Under the pieces are notes generated by a model. That model saw only the letters and a list, made by a program, of their open reading frames with translations, had not been told where the DNA came from and ran no database searches. This document shows positions 32,705 to 42,583 of a DNA stretch of 64,000 bases, piece after piece. Every line of letters begins with the position of its first letter. The first letter of the stretch is position 1. Made by a program: the position numbers and the translations under genes. The DNA comes from Staphylococcus sp. IVB6240 (GTDB lineage: Bacteria; Bacillota; Bacilli; Staphylococcales; Staphylococcaceae), in the NCBI RefSeq assembly GCF_025558425.1, contig NZ_CP094718.1:1736001-1800000 (forward strand). The letters run 5' to 3'.

Positions 32705-33726
32705 CGTGTACGCACCCCTCTCAGAGTAATCCATAAGAAGTAAAAGGCACCGACGAATGAAGTAACAATTCCGACAGGTGACTCAAATGGAAATGCAATG
32801 AGTCGACTCAATACATCTGAGATAAGCAATAGGTTCGCACCCATCACCATTGATAACAAGATGATAAAAAAATAGTTACGGTTAAGATAATGTTTTACGA
32901 TATGTGGAATAATCAAACCGATAAAGCCAACCGGACCTGCAATCGCAACACAGGATCCTGCTAAAATCACAACTAAAAATCCTGCAACGGCTCTAATGAT
33001 TTGTGTATTCTGACCCAAACCAGTCGCAATTTGATCTCCTAAATCTAATACCGCAAGCTGTTTCCCCATTAAAAGTGCACCAATCAATCCTGCAATTATG
33101 AATGGCGCAACCTTCCCAATATGCACCCATTTAATTGTATGTAGTGCACCAACTAACCAGAACATCACTGTCGTTGTCGCGTCTTCATGTAACAAAATAA
33201 TCCCTTGCGTTAAGCTTGTAAAAAATAAATGGATCGTCATTCCGGCAAGCGCTAACTTAATCGGTGTCATTCCTTTTGTTGTATCTGCCAATAAATAGAC
33301 CGTTAAACCACCTATAAATGCACCAACAAATGCAAAAATAACATTATATGCCGCTAATGATGGAATTAATACTGTAATCAATACGACGACAAAAGAAGCC
33401 CCTGCATTCACCCCAAATATTTGTGGCGATGCTAATGGGTTACGCGTAATGGCCTGCATCAAAACCCCTGCGACACCCAATGCGGCACCGATTAGGATAG
33501 CAGCTACCATTCGAGGCATGCGTACATTGTGTATAATAAATGTTGCTTTCGTTTCTTTTACAGAGAAAAAATAATCCAAGAGCGACTGAAAGTTAATTTT
33601 GGATGAACCGATTGCAAGGTTTAAATACATTGCAAAAACAAGAAAGCACACGCTCACAATAAATGCGAGCGTGGTGCGCTTCTTTTGGTGATGTCCATCA
33701 TATGATTTCATTGTTTGTTTCGTCAT
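32701..33726 (-). CDS. htsB: Ferric staphyloferrin A ABC importer, permease HtsB
   Basis: A FecCD-family permease of 341 residues, paralogous to HtsC. Visible motifs are VRMPRMVAAILIGAALGV, RNPLASPQIFGVNAGAS and GLIIPHIVKHYL. The N-terminus is positively charged (HHQKKR), followed by the first membrane segment. I start at the ATG at 33726 with AAGGTGA upstream, rather than at the TTG two codons earlier. It lies 34 bp after htsA and is coupled to htsC by an ATGA overlap. Confidence 0.93.
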   Translation of the reverse strand: MTKQTMKSYDGHHQKKRTTLAFIVSVCFLVFAMYLNLAIGSSKINFQSLLDYFFSVKETKATFIIHNVRMPRMVAAILIGAALGVAGVLMQAITRNPLASPQIFGVNAGASFVVVLITVLIPSLAAYNVIFAFVGAFIGGLTVYLLADTTKGMTPIKLALAGMTIHLFFTSLTQGIILLHEDATTTVMFWLVGALHTIKWVHIGKVAPFIIAGLIGALLMGKQLAVLDLGDQIATGLGQNTQIIRAVAGFLVVILAGSCVAIAGPVGFIGLIIPHIVKHYLNRNYFFIILLSMVMGANLLLISDVLSRLIAFPFESPVGIVTSFVGAFYFLWITLRGVRTR

Positions 33727-33760
33727 AGTCAATCACCTTTATTTAAGTCATTCAAGTTGC

Positions 33761-34741
33761 TTATTTTTCTGATTTAGAAATTTCCGCAAGTTCTTTAGCG
33801 ATTTCTTCAGAAGAAATTAAGCCACGGAACTTCGCCCATGTTAAACGATCTACAACGTGTACACGGTCATTCTTCACAGCATCTAATTCGTTCCAAACTT
33901 TATCTTCTTTCATTTTAACGTAAAATGGATCATCTTCGCCATTCACCATAATGAACATACGCTCAGGATTCACATCAGATAATTGTTCAGAGTTCATATT
34001 TAAGTATGGTGCATTTAAGTATTCTGGTAACTGATCTGCAACATCTTTCGTCAATGCTTCTTTAAAACCAAGTTCATGTAAGAATTGACCTACATAAGAT
34101 TTATCAGAATGTGCTAATAAACCTGATTGAGAGATAACTGCAGGTAATACTTTCTTATCTTTATCCATAGAAATGTCTTTTTGATACTTTTCAATTTTCT
34201 CTTTGTGTTCTTTAAGTCGTTTATCAGCTGCATCTTCTTTTGATAATGCTTTACCGATTGTTTTGAATGCTTCCAAGTTTTGTTTGTAATCTGAGTCTAA
34301 ACTTGGTAATAAAATCGTTGGAGCAATTTTGCTCAACTGTTCGTAATTTCCTTTATGGCGGTTGCTATCAGCAATAATTAAATCTGGTTTTAATTGGCTG
34401 ATTACTTCTAAGTTAGGTTGTTTACGATCACCGACAGACTTGTAGTCACCCACTTTATCACGGATTGGATCGATGATATTTTCTTTATCGCCATCATCCG
34501 CAATACCTACAGGCTTCACACCTAATGCCACTAAAGCATCCACGAATGAATATTCAAGTGCGACAACCTTTTTAGGTTCTTTCTCTATTTTTGTTGTACC
34601 GCCATCATGTTTCACTTCAACGGCGTTACCTTTTGAACTTGATTCACTGTCTTTTTTTGAGTCATTCGCATTACCACAAGCTGCCACAAGTAGCATCACA
34701 GCGATCATTGCGATTAAACCTATCCATTTATTTTTGTTCAC
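33761..34741 (-). CDS. htsA: Ferric staphyloferrin A-binding lipoprotein HtsA
   Basis: HtsA is the surface receptor lipoprotein. The signal peptide ends in the lipobox LLVAAC with lipidated Cys22. The mature part is a class III solute-binding protein: KKVVALEYSFVDALVALGVKPVGIADD, SVGDRKQPNLEVI, and a C-terminal DRLTWAKFRGLISS. It has 326 residues. The start is GTG at 34741, with AAGGAG about ten bases upstream. It is the first gene of htsABC, under its own Fur box, and lies 70 bp downstream of sfaC. Confidence 0.94.
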   Translation of the reverse strand: MNKNKWIGLIAMIAVMLLVAACGNANDSKKDSESSSKGNAVEVKHDGGTTKIEKEPKKVVALEYSFVDALVALGVKPVGIADDGDKENIIDPIRDKVGDYKSVGDRKQPNLEVISQLKPDLIIADSNRHKGNYEQLSKIAPTILLPSLDSDYKQNLEAFKTIGKALSKEDAADKRLKEHKEKIEKYQKDISMDKDKKVLPAVISQSGLLAHSDKSYVGQFLHELGFKEALTKDVADQLPEYLNAPYLNMNSEQLSDVNPERMFIMVNGEDDPFYVKMKEDKVWNELDAVKNDRVHVVDRLTWAKFRGLISSEEIAKELAEISKSEK

Positions 34742-34791
34742 AATCTAGCGCTCCTTTGTATTTGATAATGTAAGCCTTATCAATAATATAA

Positions 34792-34808
34792 TTGATAATG
34801 ATTATCAC
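34792..34808 (-). promoter_or_regulatory. Fur box upstream of htsA
   Basis: TTGATAATGATTATCAC contains the perfect 7-1-7 palindrome TGATAAT-G-ATTATCA, the consensus for iron-dependent repression by Fur. It lies about 55 bp before the htsA start, in the short gap after sfaC. Confidence 0.9.
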
Positions 34809-34810
34809 TG

Positions 34811-35884
34811 TCAATGGTATGCACTAAATTTTTCTTTTTTCTTGTCCAAAAATCCTTCAATAAGTACCTCAATACCTACGTCTTCAATATATTTTTTCTC
34901 CATTTGTCGACTGTGCATACTCTGAGCGATCGCAGAATAGCCAAGTTCAAAAGGAATGCAATCTCCCACTTGATAATAATCTGCTAAGCCAAGATTAAGC
35001 AATAAGACATCACTCGTATAACCGACTATAGATAACTTATCATCAAAAGGCATAATATCATCCACAGCAGTATCTAACTGACCAATATCTACAATTGCTT
35101 GTAAATATGTTTGTCTCGTTCTTAAATCTAAACGTGGTTTAATTTCAAGTATTCTTCCAGACAGGGTCACTGCATGATCATATAGCTGTGGTAATCGCAT
35201 ATTATAGGAAGTTTCATAGCCTCTAAAGATAGCTTCACCAACACGCAATTCATTAATACGTCCCATATCTTGGTACATGGCTAACATCAGCATACTCGAG
35301 TTTCCACCTGATATCGTCTGTAGATGAACGCCTGTATCCCTTTCAACCGCTTCAATAAAACGATTGATATATGGTAAATCTTCTTCAGTAGGCGGCATTT
35401 GTCTATAACACATAAAATTAAAAGCGAGACCTTTAAAATCAATGCCTTTTAACTGTTTAATTTTCTTAATGTATGGAACGACTTCATATGTAAGGACACC
35501 TTCTCGTCCATCTTTCCAATCCACCATCAGCAACAGTTGATGTGTTGTCCCCTGCTCTAAGGCTGCATCATTTAGTGCCTGAATGGTTTCCATCTCTGTT
35601 TGTAAACTCATACGTGTCAACGCCACGGTACGGGTTGCTTCTTCCGGCAAACTCCCTTTGATGAGCATGAAATCTTTGCGCAGTGTTTGTGTTTGAGGAA
35701 TATGATTTAATCGAGATGCTGCGATTAAATCAAACCCTAAGTCTCTCAACAATTGATGCACTTTCTCATCATCTGCCATGCACTTTGCAACGGGGATCAT
35801 ACGAATACGACGCTGGTATAACATCTGCTGTAATAATACGGCATTATATTTAATTTTACTGAGGTTAATATGAATCTGACTCAT
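34811..35884 (-). CDS. sfaC: Staphyloferrin A biosynthesis racemase SfaC
   Basis: SfaC is an alanine-racemase-like PLP enzyme of 357 residues, thought to make D-ornithine for staphyloferrin A. It has the N-terminal TIM-barrel racemase fold with the PLP Lys at residue 34 in IPVAKCM, FNFMCYRQ, then SGGNSSML for phosphate binding and a C-terminal beta domain. Its start overlaps the sfaB stop by one base, so it is the third gene of sfaABC. A typical alanine racemase has AVVKANAYG at the Lys; this divergent motif supports a dedicated role. Confidence 0.9.
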   Translation of the reverse strand: MSQIHINLSKIKYNAVLLQQMLYQRRIRMIPVAKCMADDEKVHQLLRDLGFDLIAASRLNHIPQTQTLRKDFMLIKGSLPEEATRTVALTRMSLQTEMETIQALNDAALEQGTTHQLLLMVDWKDGREGVLTYEVVPYIKKIKQLKGIDFKGLAFNFMCYRQMPPTEEDLPYINRFIEAVERDTGVHLQTISGGNSSMLMLAMYQDMGRINELRVGEAIFRGYETSYNMRLPQLYDHAVTLSGRILEIKPRLDLRTRQTYLQAIVDIGQLDTAVDDIMPFDDKLSIVGYTSDVLLLNLGLADYYQVGDCIPFELGYSAIAQSMHSRQMEKKYIEDVGIEVLIEGFLDKKKEKFSAYH

Positions 35885-37653
35885 TAAAATGCCCTCTTTT
35901 CATGTAGTGGATTCTCTAATGCAATCATCGTATATTTTTTCGCCTGTTGTTTCATACGCATATTTAACAGTGCTTTCACAACGACTTCTTCATCAAATAA
36001 TACACGTTTTAAAGCAATGGCATGTGGACGTGTTTCATCAATCGCATCATGTAATACTTCACGAATGATGTCATACAATGATTGTTCATCACAGTGATGT
36101 TGATGTTTAAAGTGGTGAATCAGCGTACCTAATTGATTTTGAATCACAGCATGTTGAAACTTCGCAATCACCGCATCAATATCTTCTGCTATCAGACTCG
36201 CATTCGTCACTTTGACATTGGGTATCGCCTGTTGTAGTGACGCTAAGTCTAAACGTGCGCCACCTAAGTCTCTAACAATAAATGATAAAGTCTGATTATT
36301 TTTATCTACTTCTAAAATGGTGTTTTGTTGATGTGCCTCTAAAGCAATGCCGTATTGCTGAATATACGCAATCAATGGTGTAACCAATGCTTGACTATAC
36401 GCACGAATAAATGTCGAAATCGTTGTTTCATTAATATCGTTATATAAATATTCAATAAGACTATCGACCACAATAAGTTTATCAACGGGATTTCGTTCAA
36501 TTAAACATGCCGTTACCATTTGTATCACATCGTGTTCACAACGTTCAGGTGATTCACGTACAATCATCGCACATTGACGTGCCAAATCGATAGGTGCATC
36601 AATGTGCATACCATAAGGTTCCATCGCTACTTTTAAACTTGGGAATTGTGAAAGCATACCTTGTAACTGATGACTCAAACGTGGTCCATCTACCGTAGTC
36701 ACTGTAGAGACTGTTCTCACCGCACTTGTTGCTTGAACGTTGACTGGCAATTTAATGTGATAAGGACGCCCCAACAAATACATCGTTCTAAAGGACAGTG
36801 TAGGTTTGGCATCAATAGTAAAAGGTGTAGGTATTAATTGATGTGATCGAATCTGATCACTAAATTGTGTCACAATGACTTGCTCATATTGCCAAGGGTG
36901 TACAAAAAGAACACGATAGTCTGATAAGTCCGCGTCATAAGGTGCAATATATTGATGTAATTGCCGCTTCATATCTGGAATCACATGATTTATGACAAAA
37001 TTCATATCCTCATTCATCGATGTTTCATGAACAATATTTTTATGTAACAAAATAATTTTTAAAGGGACGATACGCATAAACTCCGGTGCATATACTTGAA
37101 TATCCGTTGATGTTAATGGAAGCTTGGTTTTCGTCAATGGATGTGACGGGTGACCATGCCATATCATGCCTTCTGTATAACCAAGTGCCGAAAAATCACA
37201 ATCTTCACCCATATGCGATAACCACGCAATAAAGTTCAGCTCACTTGGCATACGTGAAAATTTTGATGCATGACGCATTGCTGTTTCACGATGTGCATAC
37301 TGACGAAAACTTAATGATAATCCGAGTACACTATGCTCTAACTCCTCAACCAACCTCTCATGGAATACGATATCAAAATGTTCTATTAATATATCAATGA
37401 ATTCGCGTAAATGTTGTACTTCTCTTGTCTCTGTTTCTATTGAATATGTAATGGGTCCCTCTAATGTCATTTGATAAAATGCACTTTTCGTTAAGTAATT
37501 CACACGAAGGAAATGATTTTGATTTTTCACTAATACATCGTCTTCCGTAATTTCAATATGTGTCGTCGATGGGAATAACGATTCCTTTATACATGCGAGT
37601 AGCACACGATATTGTATCTGTCGGTCTGCTTTCTGTTGATGTGTCATTGTCAT
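35884..37653 (-). CDS. sfaB: Staphyloferrin A synthetase SfaB (NIS synthetase)
   Basis: SfaB is an IucA/IucC-type NRPS-independent siderophore synthetase. In S. aureus it adds the second citrate to the citryl-D-ornithine made by SfaD. It has 589 residues. Family signs are GHPSHPLTKTKLPLT (nucleotide-binding, near residue 175), VHPWQYEQV near 250, SFRTMYL near 290, LEAHQQNTILEVD near 445 and VRDLGGARLD. The ATG overlaps the sfaA TGA (ATGA type) with GGAGG nine bases before it. It is cytoplasmic. Confidence 0.93.
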   Translation of the reverse strand: MTMTHQQKADRQIQYRVLLACIKESLFPSTTHIEITEDDVLVKNQNHFLRVNYLTKSAFYQMTLEGPITYSIETETREVQHLREFIDILIEHFDIVFHERLVEELEHSVLGLSLSFRQYAHRETAMRHASKFSRMPSELNFIAWLSHMGEDCDFSALGYTEGMIWHGHPSHPLTKTKLPLTSTDIQVYAPEFMRIVPLKIILLHKNIVHETSMNEDMNFVINHVIPDMKRQLHQYIAPYDADLSDYRVLFVHPWQYEQVIVTQFSDQIRSHQLIPTPFTIDAKPTLSFRTMYLLGRPYHIKLPVNVQATSAVRTVSTVTTVDGPRLSHQLQGMLSQFPSLKVAMEPYGMHIDAPIDLARQCAMIVRESPERCEHDVIQMVTACLIERNPVDKLIVVDSLIEYLYNDINETTISTFIRAYSQALVTPLIAYIQQYGIALEAHQQNTILEVDKNNQTLSFIVRDLGGARLDLASLQQAIPNVKVTNASLIAEDIDAVIAKFQHAVIQNQLGTLIHHFKHQHHCDEQSLYDIIREVLHDAIDETRPHAIALKRVLFDEEVVVKALLNMRMKQQAKKYTMIALENPLHEKRAF

Positions 37654-38819
37654 TGACTGATGCCTCCATTAATCTTAATCATCAAAAAATAACTGCTTAT
37701 CGCTATTACAAAAGTTGCCATCCCCATGGTCATAAATGTCATTGCAATGTCAATATACTCTACTAACAAACTCATGAGTAGCGCGCCAAGTGGAATCATG
37801 CCACGATCCATCATGACAACACTTAGTATTTTACCACGATGCGCCGAATCTACATCATTCTGAAAATAGATTCGATTGGACGTACGTGCAATTTGTCCAA
37901 ATAACCCTACAAAAAAGATCATGAGTAATAGCCCTATAATACCAAAGGGATAAATGCACATTAAACTTACGCCAAACAACATAGAGCTGATATAATAAAG
38001 GCGTTGTGGCGAGATATGGTGTAATATTGTCGGAATCATTAATGTCGCTGTGATTCCTCCTGCAGCACTCATTGCCATTGCAATACCAAATAACTTCGCA
38101 TTATCAGGGTAATGGGTATCTGTTAAAATCGGTAAAAGTGTTGCATAACAATAACCAGTAGCCATGATCAATAATGCTGTCACAAAAATATGTCGTGCTT
38201 GTGTATGTATTTTAAAATATTGCCATGTAATCGCTAATGACATCTCTTTTTGATTGCTTTGTTCTGTTTTATCAAAACGAAGCGGGATGCTGATTATCAG
38301 TGATAACAAATAGCAAATAGTTTGTGCGATAAATGCACTTTGAACACCTGATGCTGCAATGAGAAAGCCAGAAATAGCAGGTCCTATTGAACGGCATGTG
38401 TTCAGTATAAAAGATTGATACGAAACTGCTTTTGATATAGAGAGTCTTTCCGATAAATCTGGTAATACCGCTTGTCTTACAGGTGTTTCTATTGCACTCA
38501 TACAACCACGTAACAAAGCGTATAAGTATAGACAGTACATTGGGACATGTCCAAAAATAACAACTGCAGAGGTTAAACTGGCAGTGATAACCAGTGAACT
38601 GACCAAACTTAATTTAATCAGTGTACATCGTCGATAGCGATCTGCAAGAGCCCCCGCCCATATACTCAATAAAAAGACAGGTGCTAGCCGAAAGAAGTTA
38701 ATCCATGCCAAATCAAATGCACGATGATGTAACTGATACGCATACCAATTCAATGCAATTTGTCCAATCCAATTACCAAGAAAGAGTAAAAAGGCACCGG
38801 AATAGAACCATTTCGCCAT
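37650..38819 (-). CDS. sfaA: Staphyloferrin A exporter SfaA (MFS)
   Basis: SfaA is a major facilitator exporter of the finished siderophore, with 389 residues and about twelve membrane segments. It has WAGALADRYRRCTLIKLSL (motif A), the N-terminal GNWIGQIALNWYAYQL, and RTSNRIYFQNDV near residue 310, as in other siderophore exporters of the EntS type. I start at the ATG at 38819, eight bases after GGGAG; a GTG three codons earlier overlaps that site. It is the first gene of sfaABC and divergent from sfaD with a shared Fur box. Confidence 0.9.
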   Translation of the reverse strand: MAKWFYSGAFLLFLGNWIGQIALNWYAYQLHHRAFDLAWINFFRLAPVFLLSIWAGALADRYRRCTLIKLSLVSSLVITASLTSAVVIFGHVPMYCLYLYALLRGCMSAIETPVRQAVLPDLSERLSISKAVSYQSFILNTCRSIGPAISGFLIAASGVQSAFIAQTICYLLSLIISIPLRFDKTEQSNQKEMSLAITWQYFKIHTQARHIFVTALLIMATGYCYATLLPILTDTHYPDNAKLFGIAMAMSAAGGITATLMIPTILHHISPQRLYYISSMLFGVSLMCIYPFGIIGLLLMIFFVGLFGQIARTSNRIYFQNDVDSAHRGKILSVVMMDRGMIPLGALLMSLLVEYIDIAMTFMTMGMATFVIAISSYFLMIKINGGISQ

Positions 38820-38837
38820 GTTATCCACTCCCTTTAA

Positions 38838-38854
38838 TTGATAATCGTTCTCAT
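38838..38854. promoter_or_regulatory. Fur box in the sfaA-sfaD divergent promoter
   Basis: TGATAATCGTTCTCA matches the 7-1-7 Fur palindrome with two mismatches. Placed in the 110-bp divergent gap, it can repress both sfaABC and sfaD when iron is sufficient. Confidence 0.8.
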
Positions 38855-38929
38855 TTCCGATATTATGGATTATACGAATTAATATAATTTTTGTAAATAA
38901 AAAAGATAAGTATTAAATGAGGTGCTCAA

Positions 38930-40888
38930 ATGAATGCTGAACAAAAACAAATGAAAGAATCAGCAACAATCATGACACGTGATGAACAAGAAACTTACGA
39001 GACGCTTTATAAACAGAATCCAAACTGGGCAGCGTCTTTCCAGAAACTTTTATCAACAGGTCGTGATTTAGTTACTGCAAGAGTCATCACATCTATTTAT
39101 CGTGAAAATCTTGTAAATGGCTATACAAATAGTCAAACTGTAGACCATTCCTTACTGTCTACATCACCCCTTAACCATGTAGCTGTACTTGAAATTCAAT
39201 TTCTAAACACACAAACTGTATTGTGTGCACCAATTTCTGGAAGTCATGCGTTTAATCGCATAGATGTTTCAGGTCCATTTTATTGGCGCCATAATGACCA
39301 ATATGAACGCATTTCTCATCCAAATGACGTATTGGACGTTATTATTGCTGAAGATGCACAGTATCAAGGCCCTGCTGCTGAACAATTTAGAGATGACTTA
39401 AGCAATAGTGCTTGTTATATGACATTGGCAATAAGTTATCAACAATTAAAATATGAGAATACGTCAGACACACTTTTAACAGCTATCGAGCAACAACAAA
39501 ATCCCTACCTTGCTTCTGAACAAGCAGTTGTGGAAGGTCATCCAATTCATCCAGGTGCCAAGTTGCGTAAAGGGATGACTGCCGATGAAACGATTGCTTT
39601 TTCTTCAGAGTATGAACACGCGATGCCATTACGTTTTATATTGGTACACAAAGATTATGTGCGCGTCCAACAAAACGACAAATCATTAGACACGATATTA
39701 TATGAAGCTTTTGATGGATTAGAAGCTGCATGTCAACATGCTGGTGAAGTGACTCAACGCAATCTCCATGATTATCAACTCATGGTGGTACATCCATGGC
39801 AATATGACCATATCTTATCTGAAGACTATGTAGAAGAATTACAAAATCAAGTGATCATTCCTGTATCATATACATATGACTATTATGCGGGTCTGTCATT
39901 CCGTACATTGATGCCAAAACTGCCTAAACAGTTACCACATATTAAGCTTTCAACAAATGTGCATATTACTGGTGAAATACGTACATTGTCTGAACAAACG
40001 ACACATAACGGTCCATTAATGAGTCAAATTCTACGAGATATTACAACGAATGACACATGGTTTTCTCAAGTACCAGCGAGTGCTGTTGATGAGTTAGCAG
40101 GTGTGCATTTCTTTAGTACTCATGATGAAACGGATGCCCAAGAACGTCGTAGCGAACAACTCGGTACACTTCTTAGACATAATATTTATCACGACCTTGA
40201 GGATACTGACTTACCGTTGATTCCTTCTAGTTTAATTGTAGGTACACCACAGCAAGATTCATCTTTAATCATTGAATTGGTAGAACGTTATCGTCAACAT
40301 CATTTGGAATTAGACCAACATACAGCGATTCAACAATGGTTTTCGCGTTACGCTGCTGCACTTATCGATTATGAGATGCCACTCTTAATTAAATATGGCA
40401 TTGCATTAGAAGCACATTTACAAAATACGATTGCTGTTTTTAATAAGGAAGATGGTTTACTCAAACATATGTATATTCGTGACTTCGAAGGTTTGCGTAT
40501 TGATGAAGCGCAACTTAACAAAATGGGATACGATACTTCTCATTTCCATGAAAAATCTCGTATTTTAACAAATAGCCAAAAATCAGTCTTTAACAAAGCT
40601 TTTTATGCGACTGTCCAAAATCATCTTGGTGAACTTGTAGTCGCACTGAGTGATTATTATGATATGCCTTCACTTGAAATGGACTTATGGCAAATCGTTC
40701 GTCATCACATTCAATCTTTATTCAAAGCTTTCTATGAAAATGATTTTGATGCAGAAAGACTTCATAAAATTGAAGACATTTTCTTCAACCCTGTCATCGA
40801 CTATAAATGTGTAACAACCATGCGCCTACTCGATGAAGCACATGCTTATACTTATGTAAAAGTGGACAACCCATTAGCACTTGAATAA
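38930..40888 (+). CDS. sfaD: Staphyloferrin A synthetase SfaD (NIS synthetase)
   Basis: SfaD couples citrate to the delta-amine of D-ornithine, the first condensation in staphyloferrin A synthesis. It has 652 residues, IucA/IucC family. Seen in order are VEGHPIHPGAKLRKGMT near residue 200, the loop VHPWQYDHI near 287, SFRTLMPKL, LEAHLQNTIAVF near 490 and IRDFEGLRID near 515. The ATG at 38930 follows GAGGTG. It is divergent from sfaA and is followed by a repeat region and a terminator. Confidence 0.94.
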   Translation: MNAEQKQMKESATIMTRDEQETYETLYKQNPNWAASFQKLLSTGRDLVTARVITSIYRENLVNGYTNSQTVDHSLLSTSPLNHVAVLEIQFLNTQTVLCAPISGSHAFNRIDVSGPFYWRHNDQYERISHPNDVLDVIIAEDAQYQGPAAEQFRDDLSNSACYMTLAISYQQLKYENTSDTLLTAIEQQQNPYLASEQAVVEGHPIHPGAKLRKGMTADETIAFSSEYEHAMPLRFILVHKDYVRVQQNDKSLDTILYEAFDGLEAACQHAGEVTQRNLHDYQLMVVHPWQYDHILSEDYVEELQNQVIIPVSYTYDYYAGLSFRTLMPKLPKQLPHIKLSTNVHITGEIRTLSEQTTHNGPLMSQILRDITTNDTWFSQVPASAVDELAGVHFFSTHDETDAQERRSEQLGTLLRHNIYHDLEDTDLPLIPSSLIVGTPQQDSSLIIELVERYRQHHLELDQHTAIQQWFSRYAAALIDYEMPLLIKYGIALEAHLQNTIAVFNKEDGLLKHMYIRDFEGLRIDEAQLNKMGYDTSHFHEKSRILTNSQKSVFNKAFYATVQNHLGELVVALSDYYDMPSLEMDLWQIVRHHIQSLFKAFYENDFDAERLHKIEDIFFNPVIDYKCVTTMRLLDEAHAYTYVKVDNPLALE

Positions 40889-40897
40889 ATAGACAAC

Positions 40898-41190
40898 GAG
40901 GTTGTGAGAGGTGCGCTTAGAATTCGAGCAGAACAAAAGGCATTTTGAAAATTGCTTTTTGATTTTGTAAAATGACTGAGTTCTGTTGAGAATTCTGCTT
41001 CCCGAACACTGACAAGAAGAGGTTGTGAAAGGAGTAGTTTGGATTTGATCAGAACTAAAGCAATTCTCAAAATAGCTTTTTTATTTTGGGGAATTGCGAC
41101 GTTCTGACGAAAATCCTGCTCCTTGAACACTGACAAGAAGAGGTTGTGAGAGAAACGTTTAGAATTCGAGCAGAACAAAAGTCTTTTTTG
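40898..41190 (+). repeat. Tandem 121-bp palindromic repeat, two full units and a partial third
   Basis: Units start with GAGGTTGTGA at 40898, 41019 and 41140, exactly 121 bp apart; the third stops after about 50 bp. Each unit is an imperfect inverted repeat: in unit 1 AGAATTC and CAGAAC near the left pair with GTTCTG and AGAATTCT near the right, and each ends in GAACACTGACAAGAA. Units differ internally. No convincing gene lies in it. A related single copy on the other strand is seen near 47285-47325, so this is a dispersed intergenic element. Confidence 0.8.
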
Positions 41191-41198
41191 AAACTGAT

Positions 41199-41242
41199 AT
41201 CAGGAGATATGAGAAACAATTCGATTTCTTATATCTCCTGAT
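41199..41242 (+). terminator. Terminator downstream of sfaD
   Basis: ATCAGGAGATATGAGAAA (199-216) pairs with TTTCTTATATCTCCTGAT (225-242) with one wobble, then six T. Confidence 0.93.
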
Positions 41243-41352
41243 TTTTTATTCATTATTCAATACCTAGCTTTCATCTCAAAGACTGTGATTCTTTCTAAAA
41301 ATGGTATACAATAGTGCGCAGAGACTATTTTTTCAAAGGAGTTCTGATATTC

Positions 41353-42528
41353 ATGACAGTGATGCGCACATTCACTTTTATGTTAAGTATTTTTGTTGTG
41401 GGCATGGTCGAAATGGTTGTTGCCGGTATCATGAGTTTAATGAGTGCTGACCTTCATATTTCAGAAGCTTGGATTGGTCAACTTGTCACTGTATATGCTT
41501 TTACATTTGCACTCACAGGCCCTATCCTAGTCAAACTGACAGAACGCTATGCACCAAAAACAGTTTTATTAGTAACCATGATGGTTTTTATTATAGGAAA
41601 TATGATGATTGCATTGTCCCCTAACTTCACTATTTTAGTAATTGGACGTGTTTTATCGTCAGCAGCTGCCGCATTGATTGTCGTAAAAATATTAGCGATT
41701 ACCTCTTTTTTGTCAGAACCGCATATCAGAGGTCGTATGCTCGGTATTGTCTACACTGGGTTCAGTGCCTCTAACGTATTCGGCGTACCCATTGGGACAT
41801 TGATTGGTGATTGGCTCGGTTGGCGTTTCACATTTGGCATGATTAGCTTTGTAGGACTTATTGTTGCTGCCTTGCTCACCGTGTATTTACCACGTGAGCT
41901 CAATATGAATATCATTCTTAATAACGATCATACCCAGTCATCTAATGGTAGTCGTGTACGTAATAAACAAGAAATCATTAAATTATTAGCAGTAACTTTT
42001 ATTCTACTGACAGCAAATTCTATTGCGTATATTTATATTAATCCATTGATTCTTTCAGGTGGACATACATTGCAATTTGTATCTCTTGCACTCCTAGTCA
42101 TCGGTGTTGCTGGTATGCTTGGTACATCAATGGGTGGTTTCTTTACAGATAAACTATCCTTTAAAACTTGGCTACTGATGAGTAGTTTTGCTTTTGCAGT
42201 CATCTTAGTATTACTCAATCAGTTATGGGCAACATCTGCTCTATTACTTATCACATTATTCACTTGGCATATCATTCAATGGAGTACGAATCCAGCCGTA
42301 CAATCTGGGTTAATTAGTCAAGTAGATGGCGATCATAGTCAAGTGATGAGTTGGAATATGTCTGCATTAAATGCTGGGATTGGTCTAGGTGCGTTATTAG
42401 GCGGTGTGATTGTTTCACATCTTAACCTTCACGCAACAGTCTATATTGCTGCTATCACAAGTTTGTTAGCCTTCTTTATCGTTGCTACCTTACAGAAACC
42501 ACAAAAAACAACGAATATATCACATTAA
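41353..42528 (+). CDS. MFS transporter, DHA1 family (AraJ-like)
   Basis: A predicted 12-segment exporter of 391 residues. Motif A-like sequence LVKLTERYAPKTVLL follows the second segment, with RVLSSAAAALIVVKI and GFSASNVFGVPIGTLIGDWLGWR typical of the AraJ/PbuE group. I start at the ATG at 41353 (MTVMRT), after AAAGGAG; earlier frame lacks a site. It is monocistronic, with its own promoter region and terminator. The substrate is unknown: sugars, purine analogues or drugs are all possible. Confidence 0.82.
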   Translation: MTVMRTFTFMLSIFVVGMVEMVVAGIMSLMSADLHISEAWIGQLVTVYAFTFALTGPILVKLTERYAPKTVLLVTMMVFIIGNMMIALSPNFTILVIGRVLSSAAAALIVVKILAITSFLSEPHIRGRMLGIVYTGFSASNVFGVPIGTLIGDWLGWRFTFGMISFVGLIVAALLTVYLPRELNMNIILNNDHTQSSNGSRVRNKQEIIKLLAVTFILLTANSIAYIYINPLILSGGHTLQFVSLALLVIGVAGMLGTSMGGFFTDKLSFKTWLLMSSFAFAVILVLLNQLWATSALLLITLFTWHIIQWSTNPAVQSGLISQVDGDHSQVMSWNMSALNAGIGLGALLGGVIVSHLNLHATVYIAAITSLLAFFIVATLQKPQKTTNISH

Positions 42529-42532
42529 TGAA

Positions 42533-42578
42533 AAACGCTACCGCTCGTCAGCATATCATAAACGAGTCAGTAGCGTTT
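42533..42578. terminator. Terminator between the MFS gene and arsC
   Basis: AAACGCTAC (533-541) pairs with GTAGCGTTT (570-578), with CTCGT/ACGAG pairing inside; T-rich downstream on the plus strand, A-rich upstream. Confidence 0.85.
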
Positions 42579-42583
42579 CTTTT

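Noticed and set aside
40852..41178. A 108-codon minus frame across the sfaD end and the repeats
   Set aside because: It overlaps the end of sfaD and is made of the 121-bp repeat. Composition and lack of a ribosome site argue against a gene.
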